NCBI GenBank assembly: GCA_045660125.1 | Contig: JAZRDG010000042.1 | Span: 1 to 33,361 of the forward strand | Origin: SVQP01 sp045660125 | Lineage (GTDB): Bacteria; Bacillota; Clostridia; Oscillospirales; CAG-272 | Length of the DNA: 33,361 bases | Direction of reading: 5' to 3' | In this document: positions 14,722-23,097 of the stretch, piece after piece | Position numbering within the stretch: position 1 is the first letter of the stretch | Layout of the letters: every line of letters starts with the position of its first letter | The notes under the pieces: generated by a model | Databases searched by the model: none | What the model was told of the DNA's origin: nothing | What the model saw: only the letters and a program-made list of their open reading frames with translations | Program-made: the position numbers and the translations under genes

Positions 14722-15906
14722 ATGTTCAAGAAAAAAGAATGTGTCGCAATGCTTCTGGCAGGCGGACAGGGCTCGCGCCTGTACGCGCTGACCACCAAAA
14801 CAGCCAAACCCGCAGTCCCCTTCGGCGGTAAGTACCGCATCATTGACTTTACCCTTTCCAACTGTGTTAACTCCGGTATTGACACGGTCGGTGTACTGAC
14901 CCAGTATCAGCCTCTGGTACTCAACGAGTATATCGGCAACGGTCTGCCTTGGGATCTCGACCGCGCATGGGGCGGTGTAAAGATCCTGCCTCCTTATCAG
15001 GGTCAGAAGAGTGCAGACTGGTACAAGGGTACTGCAAACGCTATCTACCAGAACTTAGAGTTTATCAACCGCTATGACGCGGAGTACGTGCTCATCCTCT
15101 CGGGTGACCACATCTACAAGATGGACTATGCCAAGATGCTTGCATACCACAAGCAAAAGGGCGCAGATTGCACCATCGCAGTTATCGGCGTTCCGATTGA
15201 GGAAGCAAGCCGCTTTGGTATCATGAGCACCTATGAGGACGGCACCATCTATAAGTTCTCCGAAAAGCCCAAGAATCCCGATTCCAATCTGGCAAGCATG
15301 GGCATCTACATCTTTAACCGCAAGAAGCTTGCCGAGTACCTGACTGCCGATGAAAACACCCCCGGCTCGTCCAACGACTTCGGTAAGAACATTATTCCCA
15401 ATATGCTCGCAGCAGGCGAGAAGATGTTTGCATATCCTTTCGAGGGCTACTGGAAGGACGTTGGAACCATCTCCTCCTTGTGGGAAGCAAACATGGATCT
15501 GCTTGGCGAGAAGCCCGAGCTTAACCTGGGCGACGAGTCCTGGCGCATCTACGCGCGTCATATGGCGCTCTCTCCTCAGTACGTAGGCAAGAATGCAGTC
15601 ATCGAGAACAGCAACATTTCCGAGGGCTGTGAGATCTACGGTACCGTTCGTAACTGCATCGTGGGTGCAGGCGTGAAGATCGAGGAAGGCGCAGTTGTGA
15701 CCGACAGCGTGCTGATGGGCGACACCGTGATCGGCAAGGGTGCTACGGTATCCTATTCGATCATTGCTACCGGCGTAACGGTTGGCGAGAATGCCGTTAT
15801 CGGTGCAGACAAGGCAGAGGCAAAGGGAATTGCCGTTATCGGCGAGGACGTAACCATCGAGGCAGGCGCTGTTGTTGAAGCAGGCGCTATGGTTCCCGAG
15901 GTTTAA
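14722..15906 (+). CDS. glgC: Glucose-1-phosphate adenylyltransferase, catalytic subunit
   Basis: A 394-residue enzyme making ADP-glucose from glucose-1-phosphate and ATP, the committed step of glycogen synthesis. The nucleotide-binding LAGGQGSRL is at residues 12-20, KPAVPFGGKYRIIDF follows, SGDHIYKMDY has the metal-binding Asp at 129, and FSEKP carries the substrate-binding Lys. The C-terminal third shows hexapeptide-repeat periodicity (for example GVTVGENAVIGAD), the left-handed helix of the family. GGAG is about 8 bases before the ATG at 14722; an in-frame extension to 14659 has no such site and lies in the intergenic stretch. Its partner glgD starts 18 bases after its stop. In Firmicutes GlgC and GlgD form a mixed enzyme. 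Confidence 0.95.
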   Translation: MFKKKECVAMLLAGGQGSRLYALTTKTAKPAVPFGGKYRIIDFTLSNCVNSGIDTVGVLTQYQPLVLNEYIGNGLPWDLDRAWGGVKILPPYQGQKSADWYKGTANAIYQNLEFINRYDAEYVLILSGDHIYKMDYAKMLAYHKQKGADCTIAVIGVPIEEASRFGIMSTYEDGTIYKFSEKPKNPDSNLASMGIYIFNRKKLAEYLTADENTPGSSNDFGKNIIPNMLAAGEKMFAYPFEGYWKDVGTISSLWEANMDLLGEKPELNLGDESWRIYARHMALSPQYVGKNAVIENSNISEGCEIYGTVRNCIVGAGVKIEEGAVVTDSVLMGDTVIGKGATVSYSIIATGVTVGENAVIGADKAEAKGIAVIGEDVTIEAGAVVEAGAMVPEV

Positions 15907-15924
15907 GAAAGGGGGAGAAGAAAA

Positions 15925-17055
15925 ATGACTGCAGCAGGATTGATTTTTGCAAATACGCATGATAAGAGCATTGCCGAGATGACCAGATTGCGCACCATGG
16001 CGTCGGTACCCTTTGGCGGCAGATACCGCCTGATCGACTTTGCGCTCTCCAACATGGTCAATTCGGATATTACCAAGGTGGGCGTGATTACCCACTATAA
16101 CTACCAGTCGCTGCTTGACCACATCGGCAACGGTAAGGACTGGGATCTGGCTCGCCGCTCGGGCGGTATCAAGATTTTGCCCCCTTACATTACCATGTTT
16201 GATCACACCGCTCCCGGTGTCAATCGCTCCAGAATGGACGCGCTCAAGGGTGCGACCAACTTTATCAACCGTTGCTCCGAGGACTATATCGTCATGTCCG
16301 ACTGTGACGTGATCTGCAATATCGACCTCAAGGCAGTGCTGGAGGCACACGAGAAGAGCGGCGCGGATCTGACCTTCGTTACCAAGGTTGTGGACGCAGG
16401 CTCTATGTACGTTGAAGGCACCATGCCCGTTGTTCGCGTAGACGAGGACGGCAGAGTGACCGACTTTGCAGAGGAGCACCTCGAGCAGGGCAGCGTTACC
16501 ATCAGCACCAATATCATGGTTGCAACCCGTACCTATTTGCAGGGTGTCGTGCAGGAGGCTGCTTCTCACGGCTACACCAGCTTCTTCAAGGATATCATTG
16601 CAAAGTCCCTGGACACCGCAAACTACCGCGCATATAATTATGACGGCGTGTTTGCAAAGATCGGCTCTATGGAGGGCTATTTCGCTTGCTCCATGGCACT
16701 GCTTGACGAGGATGCACGTAAGGGCATCTGGAGCGTGCCGAACAGACCCATTCTGACCAAGGTTCGTAACTCCGCACCCACCAAGTATTGCGGTGATGCC
16801 AAGATCGTCAACTCTGTCGTAGCAGACGGTTGCGTGATCGAGGGCACTGTTGAAAATTCCATTCTGTTCCGTGGCGTTAAGGTAGGCAAGGGAACTGTTG
16901 TCAAGAACTCCATTCTCATGCAGGATACCTACACGGGCGAAAACGTACTGCTCAACTGCGTCATTACCGATAAGAACGTTATGATCAAGGACGGCAGAAT
17001 GCTCTCCGGTTGCGAGACCATGCCCTTCTACATCGGTAAGAACGGCGCGATCTGA
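15925..17055 (+). CDS. glgD: GlgD, non-catalytic partner subunit of ADP-glucose pyrophosphorylase
   Basis: A 376-residue paralogue of GlgC. The fold is retained (SVPFGGRYRLIDFALSNMVN, WDLARRSGGIKILPPY, C-terminal hexapeptide repeats), but the GGGxGxRL nucleotide loop is absent (the N-terminus reads AAGLIFANTHDKSIAEM) and the SGDH motif is MSDCDV. This pattern is known for GlgD of Firmicutes, which does not catalyse but raises the activity of GlgC in the heteromer. A GGGGGAG site precedes the ATG. glgA begins 14 bases after its stop, so all three are likely co-translated from one message. Confidence 0.94.
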   Translation: MTAAGLIFANTHDKSIAEMTRLRTMASVPFGGRYRLIDFALSNMVNSDITKVGVITHYNYQSLLDHIGNGKDWDLARRSGGIKILPPYITMFDHTAPGVNRSRMDALKGATNFINRCSEDYIVMSDCDVICNIDLKAVLEAHEKSGADLTFVTKVVDAGSMYVEGTMPVVRVDEDGRVTDFAEEHLEQGSVTISTNIMVATRTYLQGVVQEAASHGYTSFFKDIIAKSLDTANYRAYNYDGVFAKIGSMEGYFACSMALLDEDARKGIWSVPNRPILTKVRNSAPTKYCGDAKIVNSVVADGCVIEGTVENSILFRGVKVGKGTVVKNSILMQDTYTGENVLLNCVITDKNVMIKDGRMLSGCETMPFYIGKNGAI

Positions 17056-17069
17056 TTTGGAGGAAGCAC

Positions 17070-18512
17070 ATGGAAAAAAAGATTTTATTTGTAGGCGCTG
17101 AGGCAATGCCTTTTGCCGCAACCGGCGGACTTGGTGACGTGCTGGGCTCTTTGCCCGCAGCCATTCGCAAGAAGGGCGGCAAGGGAGTGGACGTGCGCGT
17201 GGTACTGCCGCTGCACGGCTCTATGGGCCAGACCTGGAGAGAGCAGCTGGTTGACGAGGCTGAGTTCCGCGTCAATCTGGCATGGCGTAACCAGTTTTGC
17301 GGCGTCAAGTCCTTGGTGAAGGACGGCGTGACCTTCTACTTTATCGAAAACGATTATTATTTCAACCGCCCCTCGCTGTACGGCAACTTTGACGACGGTG
17401 AGCGCTATGCATTTTTCTGCAAGGCGGCTTTGGAAATGCTGCCCCTGATCGATTGGTATCCCGACGTGCTGCACGCACACGACTGGCAGGCTGCTATGTC
17501 CGTTGTATATCTCAACACCAGATATCGCAACAAGCCCGCTTACGAGCACATGAAGAGCGTGTTTACCATTCATAATATCGAGTATCAGGGCAAGTATGAT
17601 TTCTCGATTCTGGGCGACGTATTTGAGCTTGGCGTAGAGCACAGCTCGATGATGCGCTATGACGATTGCATCAATCTGATGAAGGCTGCTATCGTTTGTG
17701 CAGACACTGTCAGCACGGTCAGCCCCAGATACGCCGAGGAGATCAAGACCGAAGAGTATGCGCACAGACTCAACTACGTGCTTGAGCAGAACGCGCATAA
17801 GCTGACCGGTATTCTCAACGGTATCGATTACGATTACTATAACCCCGCAAAGGATCTTGGCTTGGTTTCCACCTTTGATGCGCGCCGTCTTTCGGGCAAG
17901 GCAAAGGATAAGGAGGCTATGCAGGCTGAGGCAGGACTGCCCGTACGCGCTGACGTGCCCGTGCTGTCCGTTATTTCCCGTCTGGCAGCCCACAAGGGTC
18001 TTGACCTGATCAGCCAGATCGCAGATCGTCTGGTTTCCGAAAACGATATCCAGCTGATCGTGCTTGGCAAGGGCGAGGAAAGATTTGAAAAGTTCTTTGC
18101 AGAGCTTGCAGAGCGCTATCCCGATAAGGTAGCGGCACTGCTGACCTATGACCGTGACCTTGCAAAGCGTATTTACGCAGCAACCGATATTTTCTTAATG
18201 CCCTCCAAGAGCGAGCCCTGCGGTCTGTCGCAGATGATCGCATCCCGTTACGGTGCTGTACCGGTGGTTCGTGAGACCGGCGGTCTTTACGACTCGATCA
18301 AGCCCTACTGGGAAAAGGACGGCGAGATGCTGGGCAACGGCTTTACCTTTGCAAACTATTCGAGCGAAGAGCTGCACGAGCGCACCTGCGCTGCAATCGA
18401 GCTGTACGCCGATCGCGCAAAGTGGAAGAAGCTGGTCGCAAAGGTCATGCGCACCGATTTCTCCTGGGGAGCATCTGCTGACAAGTACCTTGAGATGTAC
18501 GCAGACCTGTAA
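17070..18512 (+). CDS. glgA: Glycogen synthase (GT5)
   Basis: A 480-residue retaining glycosyltransferase that adds glucose from ADP-glucose to growing glycogen. It has the two Rossmann-like halves of GT5: N-terminal KILFVGAEAMPF and GGLGDVLGSLP, and C-terminal SRLAAHKGLDLI, LGKGEERFEKFF and SEPCGLSQMIASRYGAVPVV with the ETGGL loop. Position 17, the Lys of the well-known KTGGL ADP-glucose-binding motif, is Ala (AATGGLGD). All other expected motifs are present and length is normal, so the enzyme is probably active with a variant donor site. GGAGG precedes the ATG. Fourth gene of the operon. Confidence 0.93.
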   Translation: MEKKILFVGAEAMPFAATGGLGDVLGSLPAAIRKKGGKGVDVRVVLPLHGSMGQTWREQLVDEAEFRVNLAWRNQFCGVKSLVKDGVTFYFIENDYYFNRPSLYGNFDDGERYAFFCKAALEMLPLIDWYPDVLHAHDWQAAMSVVYLNTRYRNKPAYEHMKSVFTIHNIEYQGKYDFSILGDVFELGVEHSSMMRYDDCINLMKAAIVCADTVSTVSPRYAEEIKTEEYAHRLNYVLEQNAHKLTGILNGIDYDYYNPAKDLGLVSTFDARRLSGKAKDKEAMQAEAGLPVRADVPVLSVISRLAAHKGLDLISQIADRLVSENDIQLIVLGKGEERFEKFFAELAERYPDKVAALLTYDRDLAKRIYAATDIFLMPSKSEPCGLSQMIASRYGAVPVVRETGGLYDSIKPYWEKDGEMLGNGFTFANYSSEELHERTCAAIELYADRAKWKKLVAKVMRTDFSWGASADKYLEMYADL

Positions 18513-18566
18513 TCTCCCCCCAATTGTATTTTACCCATACCCCCCAAGAAAGGATTTACCAAACCA

Positions 18567-20993
18567 ATGATAGACTACAGACCCACGGCGGCAAAGATCA
18601 GAGAGGATCTGACAATCAAGCTTTCCCGCTATTTCGGTTGCACCCCCGCAGAGGCAACCACCGAACAAATGTATAAGGCAACCGCCATGACCATCAGAGA
18701 TATTCTGACTGAGAAGAGAGGCGAGTTCAAAAAGCAAGTCAACAGACAGGGCTCCAAGCGCGTGTACTATATGTGCATGGAATTTCTGCTGGGCAGATCG
18801 CTCAAGACCAATCTGTGCAACTTAGGACTTGATAAGGAATACGGCAAGGCGCTGGGCGAGCTTGGCTTTGCTTTGGACGACCTGTATACCTGCGAGCCCG
18901 ATGCAGGACTTGGCAACGGCGGTCTTGGCAGACTTGCAGCCTGCTTTATGGACTCTCTTTCCTCGCTGGATTATCCCGCAACCGGATTCTCTATTTGCTA
19001 TGAGTACGGCTTGTTCAAGCAGATGATCGTGGACGGCATCCAGGTGGAGCTGCCCGACGTATGGCTGCCCGGCGGTGAGGTATGGCTTGTGCCCAGAACC
19101 GACAGAACCTTCCACGTGCGCTTTGGCGGTCACGTCAGAGAGATCTGGAAGGAAGGCCGTATGGAGGTCGTGTATGAGAACGCTGAGGAGATCGAGGCTG
19201 TTCCTTACGATATGATGATCTCGGGCGCAGAAAGCTCTGCTGTCAGCCAGCTCAGACTTTGGCGCGCACGTGACGTCAAGAACTTCAATATGGGTCTGTT
19301 TACGCAGGGTCAGTATGCAAGAGCAATGCAGGAAAACACCCAGGCAGAAACCATTTCCAAGGTGCTTTATCCTTCGGATAACCACACCGAGGGTAAGCTG
19401 CTCCGTCTGACGCAGCAGTACTTCCTGGTTTCCGCATCCTGTCAGAGCATCATTCGTGACCACATGGCAGTATACGGCACGCTTGCTAACCTGCCCGATA
19501 AGGTGGCGATCCACATCAACGATACCCACCCCGCGCTCTGCATTCCCGAGCTGATGCGTATTTTGGTGGATGAATATTTCTTCCCCTGGGATATGGCGTG
19601 GGAAATGGTCAAGAAGATCTGCTCCTACACCAACCACACCGTTATGCCCGAGGCACTTGAGACCTGGAACGAGGATCTGTTCCGCCTCAAGCTGCCCAGA
19701 ATTTACGCAATCGTCAAGGAGATCAGTGAGCGCTTCTGCCGCGAGGCTTGGGAGGTATTCCCGGGCAACTGGCAGCGCATCTCCAAGATGAGCGTTGTTG
19801 GCTACGGTCAGGTCAGAATGGCGAATTTGTCTGTCATCGGCAGCCATAGCGTCAACGGCGTTTCCAAGCTGCACTCGGGTATCCTGACCGAAACCGTATT
19901 CAAGGATTTCTACAAGATGTATCCCGAAAAGTTCCTCAACGTGACCAACGGTATCGCACACCGCCGCTGGCTGTGCTACTCCAACCCCAAGCTTGCGGGG
20001 CTTTTGGATGAGTGCATCGGCACGGGCTACCGTCACAATCCCGAGGAGCTTGCCGAGTTTGCCAAGTTTGCGGACGACGCAGCCGTTGTGCAGCGCGTAC
20101 GCGATATCAAGCATGCAAACAAGGTTGCGTTCGCGCAGCACCTGTACCGCAAGACGGGTCAGAAGCTGGATACGCATAGCATCTACGACGTACAGATCAA
20201 GCGTCTGCACGAGTACAAGCGTCAGCTGCTCAACGCGCTCAACGTCATCGGTCTGTATCTGGATCTGCGTGAGAATCCCGATCTGGACATCACGCCCCAG
20301 ACCTATATCTTCGGTGCAAAGGCAGCCCCCGGCTATCAGATGGCAAAGCGCATTATCCAGCTGCTTTGCATGATCAGCAAGGATATTGAAAAGAACCCCA
20401 AGATCAAGCAGAAGCTCAATCTGGTGTTCCTTGAGAACTATGACGTCAGCACCGCGGAGATCCTGATCCCCTCGGCTGATATCAGTGAGCAGATCTCGCT
20501 GGCAGGTAAGGAAGCCAGCGGTACGGGCTGCATGAAGCTTATGATCAACGGTGCGCTGACCATCGGTACGCTGGACGGTGCAAACATTGAGATGCTGGAC
20601 GCTGTTGGCGAGGAGAACATGTATATCTTCGGTCTGACCGCGCAGGAGGTCGAGCAGCTGTGGCTGCGCGGCTACCGCTCTGCAGAGTTCTATGCGAACA
20701 ATCCCCGTCTTGAGAGAATCGTCAACTTCCTGTCCGTCGGCTTTGCAGGCGAGTCCTTTGCGGATCTTGCCACCTACCTCTTGGCAGGTCACGGCATTGC
20801 AGACCCCTTTATGTGCCTTGCAGACTTTGAGTCTTACCGCCTGACCCACCAGCAGGCAGTGCGCGACTATGCAAACCGTATGGATTGGTCCAGACGCTCG
20901 CTGCTCAACACCGCAGCCTGCGGTTACTTCGCCGCAGACCGCTCGATCCGCGATTATGCCGAGAAGATCTGGCATATCGAGCCCTTGAAGTAA
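18567..20993 (+). CDS. glgP: Glycogen/starch phosphorylase (GT35)
   Basis: An 808-residue pyridoxal-phosphate enzyme that releases glucose-1-phosphate from chain ends of glycogen. The PLP-binding Lys is K657 in EASGTGCMKLMINGALTIGT; the usual Asn two residues before it is Cys (C655). Other family signatures are GLGNGGLGRLAACFMDS, AIHINDTHPALCIPELMR and the VKRLHEYKRQ-like IKRLHEYKRQLLNALNV. Length is normal. The ribosome binding site is weak: AAAGGA lies about 13 bases before the ATG, so it may be translated less than the genes before it. A strong hairpin without T-tract follows, before the GH13 gene. Confidence 0.95.
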   Translation: MIDYRPTAAKIREDLTIKLSRYFGCTPAEATTEQMYKATAMTIRDILTEKRGEFKKQVNRQGSKRVYYMCMEFLLGRSLKTNLCNLGLDKEYGKALGELGFALDDLYTCEPDAGLGNGGLGRLAACFMDSLSSLDYPATGFSICYEYGLFKQMIVDGIQVELPDVWLPGGEVWLVPRTDRTFHVRFGGHVREIWKEGRMEVVYENAEEIEAVPYDMMISGAESSAVSQLRLWRARDVKNFNMGLFTQGQYARAMQENTQAETISKVLYPSDNHTEGKLLRLTQQYFLVSASCQSIIRDHMAVYGTLANLPDKVAIHINDTHPALCIPELMRILVDEYFFPWDMAWEMVKKICSYTNHTVMPEALETWNEDLFRLKLPRIYAIVKEISERFCREAWEVFPGNWQRISKMSVVGYGQVRMANLSVIGSHSVNGVSKLHSGILTETVFKDFYKMYPEKFLNVTNGIAHRRWLCYSNPKLAGLLDECIGTGYRHNPEELAEFAKFADDAAVVQRVRDIKHANKVAFAQHLYRKTGQKLDTHSIYDVQIKRLHEYKRQLLNALNVIGLYLDLRENPDLDITPQTYIFGAKAAPGYQMAKRIIQLLCMISKDIEKNPKIKQKLNLVFLENYDVSTAEILIPSADISEQISLAGKEASGTGCMKLMINGALTIGTLDGANIEMLDAVGEENMYIFGLTAQEVEQLWLRGYRSAEFYANNPRLERIVNFLSVGFAGESFADLATYLLAGHGIADPFMCLADFESYRLTHQQAVRDYANRMDWSRRSLLNTAACGYFAADRSIRDYAEKIWHIEPLK

Positions 20994-21019
20994 TTTTAGC
21001 TTAACTTTTTGATGTAATT

Positions 21020-21047
21020 GGGGCTGTCGCCCGAGGGTGACAGCCCC
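21020..21047 (+). promoter_or_regulatory. Intra-operon hairpin between glgP and the GH13 gene
   Basis: GGGGCTGTCGCCC (21020-21032) pairs with GGGTGACAGCCCC (21035-21047), 13 bp with one G-U; the inner pairs must open for a loop. There is no T-run after it, so it is more likely a message-stability or processing element, or a partial attenuator, than a full terminator. It ends 15 bases before the GGAGG of the next gene. Confidence 0.7.
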
Positions 21048-21072
21048 GCAAAAGTATCCTGTGGAGGAAATT

Positions 21073-22974
21073 ATGCAAGCAAACGGTGTCGTTTTCAGAA
21101 AGTATTGTAATGGCGAGGACGTAACGCGCAAGAGCGCGTTTGCCTATGGCAGCGTTCTTGTGCTGTATTTGGAGGTTCCCGAGGCGCTTGGCGCAAAGGG
21201 CGCCGTCCTGCGCGGAAACTGTGACGGCTATGGTGACGTAGACGTGGCAATGACCGTACATGCCAAAACCGATACCGTAACCACTTATACCTGTACGCTT
21301 GATACCCGCGCGCTTTGCCACGGGGAAGAGAGCGGACTTTACTATTACGAATTTTTGCTGCTCAAGGGCTTTGATACCATGTTTACGGAGAGTATCAACA
21401 ACGTGGACTTTTATCTGTCCCGCAGCTCGGGCGCAAGATTCCGTATGCTGATTTTTGAAAGCAACTACACCGTGCCCGCTTGGTTTGGCAAGGGTGTGAT
21501 GTATCATATATTCGTGGACCGCTTCTGTTGCGGACAGGGCGAGGTTGGCACGCGTGACGATGCCGTCATCAATCCCGATTGGGAGGGTGGCGTGCCGCAG
21601 TATGCGCCGTATCCGGGCGCACCTGTTTCCAATAACGTGTTCTTTGGCGGCAATCTTTGGGGCGTGGCGCAAAAGCTGGACTATTTGGAATCTCTTGGCG
21701 TCAAGGTCATTTACTTAAGCCCCATTTTCAAGGCGTATTCCAACCATAAATACGACACGGGCGACTACGAGCAGGTCGATCCCGCGTTTGGCGGCGATGC
21801 TGCCTTTACGCATTTGATTCAAGAAGCCAAGCAGCGCGGCATGCGCGTGATTTTGGACGGCGTGTTCAATCACACGGGTGACGACAGCCGCTATTTCAAC
21901 CGCTATGGCAAGTACGAGGACGTGGGCGCATATCAGTCGCCCGACTCTGCGTACGCAAAATGGTACGATTTCAAGACCTATCCCGATCAGTACGATTGCT
22001 GGTGGGGCATTCCGATCCTGCCGAGACTCAATCATACCGCGGACTCCTGCCGCCGCTATTTTACGGGTGAGCAGGGCATTGCAAGAAAGTACGTCGCACA
22101 GGGCATCGGCGGCTGGCGACTTGACGTGGCGGACGAGCTTACCAACGACTTTTTGGACGAGCTTCGCGCTGCGGTCAAGGACGAGAGCGACGGCGAGTGC
22201 GTCATCATCGGTGAGGTGTGGGAAAATGCTGCCGATAAGATCGCGTACGGCAACCGCCGCCGCTATCTGTCGGGCAAGCAGCTGGATAGCGTGATGAACT
22301 ATCCCGTGCGCAACGGTATTCTGGACTTTATCCGCTACCGTGATGCCGAGGGGCTTTACAACGTGCTGACCGAGCTGTATTCCTCCTATCCCGAGCAGGT
22401 GTGCCATGCGCTGATGAACTTGATCGGCACGCACGATACCGAGCGTATTCTGACCATGCTTGGCAGCACCGAGGAGGATCTGGATCAGACCAACGAGCAG
22501 CTTTCCACCTATAAGCTTACCCCCGAGGTACGCGCCGAGGCGGTAAATTTGGTCAAGATGGCGGCTGCACTGCAATATACCGTGTTTGGTATTCCGTCGC
22601 TGTATTACGGTGACGAGCTGGGGCTGGAGGGCGCGCGCGATCCCTTCTGCCGCATGCCTATGCCTTGGCACGAGATGGACGTGCCGTATCGCGCCGAGCT
22701 TTTGGCGTTCTATCAGAAGCTGGGTCAGCTGCGAACCGAGCATCCCGCGCTGGATGGCGGCAGCTTTGAGGTGCTGTATCACGATGAATCTGCCATTGCC
22801 TTTGCAAGACGCGCGCAGGGCAGAGAGGTTATTGTAGCGGCAAGCAGAAGCGAGCAGCCCGTGGTGCTGCCCATTGACGGTGCGTTTACCGATCTGCTTT
22901 GCGGCACGCGTGGCAAGGGCCCTGTGTGCCTGCAGCCGGATAGCGTGCTGATTCTGGAGCGCACGGGAGTATAG
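21073..22974 (+). CDS. Cytoplasmic GH13 alpha-glucosidic enzyme (neopullulanase/cyclomaltodextrinase-like)
   Basis: A 633-residue alpha-amylase-family enzyme. The four conserved regions are DGVFNHTGDD (I), GWRLDVADE with nucleophile D351 (II), IIGEVWE with acid E381 (III) and IGTHDTERI with D455 (IV). About 135 N-terminal residues form a beta-rich domain ahead of the barrel, which starts at VMYHIFVDRFCCGQG; this layout recalls GH13_20 enzymes acting on maltodextrins, cyclodextrins or pullulan. There is no signal peptide, so it should act inside the cell, probably on dextrins left by GlgP. The ATG at 21073 has GGAGG 6 bases before it; a frame from 21037 would start inside the hairpin. Substrate preference cannot be read from sequence. 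Confidence 0.88.
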   Translation: MQANGVVFRKYCNGEDVTRKSAFAYGSVLVLYLEVPEALGAKGAVLRGNCDGYGDVDVAMTVHAKTDTVTTYTCTLDTRALCHGEESGLYYYEFLLLKGFDTMFTESINNVDFYLSRSSGARFRMLIFESNYTVPAWFGKGVMYHIFVDRFCCGQGEVGTRDDAVINPDWEGGVPQYAPYPGAPVSNNVFFGGNLWGVAQKLDYLESLGVKVIYLSPIFKAYSNHKYDTGDYEQVDPAFGGDAAFTHLIQEAKQRGMRVILDGVFNHTGDDSRYFNRYGKYEDVGAYQSPDSAYAKWYDFKTYPDQYDCWWGIPILPRLNHTADSCRRYFTGEQGIARKYVAQGIGGWRLDVADELTNDFLDELRAAVKDESDGECVIIGEVWENAADKIAYGNRRRYLSGKQLDSVMNYPVRNGILDFIRYRDAEGLYNVLTELYSSYPEQVCHALMNLIGTHDTERILTMLGSTEEDLDQTNEQLSTYKLTPEVRAEAVNLVKMAAALQYTVFGIPSLYYGDELGLEGARDPFCRMPMPWHEMDVPYRAELLAFYQKLGQLRTEHPALDGGSFEVLYHDESAIAFARRAQGREVIVAASRSEQPVVLPIDGAFTDLLCGTRGKGPVCLQPDSVLILERTGV

Positions 22975-23019
22975 CGTGAAGGTTTCGTTGCATTCCTTTT
23001 TACTCTGCTGTTTACGCAT

Positions 23020-23085
23020 AAGCTTCACCGTGGAGCAAAGCTCCACGGTGAAGCTTCCAAGCATATTTGAACCGCCTTTGGCGGT
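23020..23085 (+). promoter_or_regulatory. Two hairpins ahead of the FolC-like gene
   Basis: AAGCTTCACCGTGGAG (23020-23035) and CTCCACGGTGAAGCTT (23041-23056) form a perfect 16-bp stem with loop CAAAG and no T-tract. A second stem, ACCGCC (23071-23076) with GGCGGT (23080-23085), ends directly at the AAGGAG ribosome binding site (23086-23091). Confidence 0.75.
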
Positions 23086-23097
23086 AAGGAGATTAGT

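Noticed and set aside
15055..17121. Minus-strand open frame of about 690 codons opposite glgC and glgD
   Set aside because: Antisense shadow of two well-identified genes; no ribosome binding site or motif seen.
18822..21131. Minus-strand open frame of about 770 codons opposite glgP
   Set aside because: Antisense shadow of glgP. Its length is striking, but no recognisable motif supports translation.
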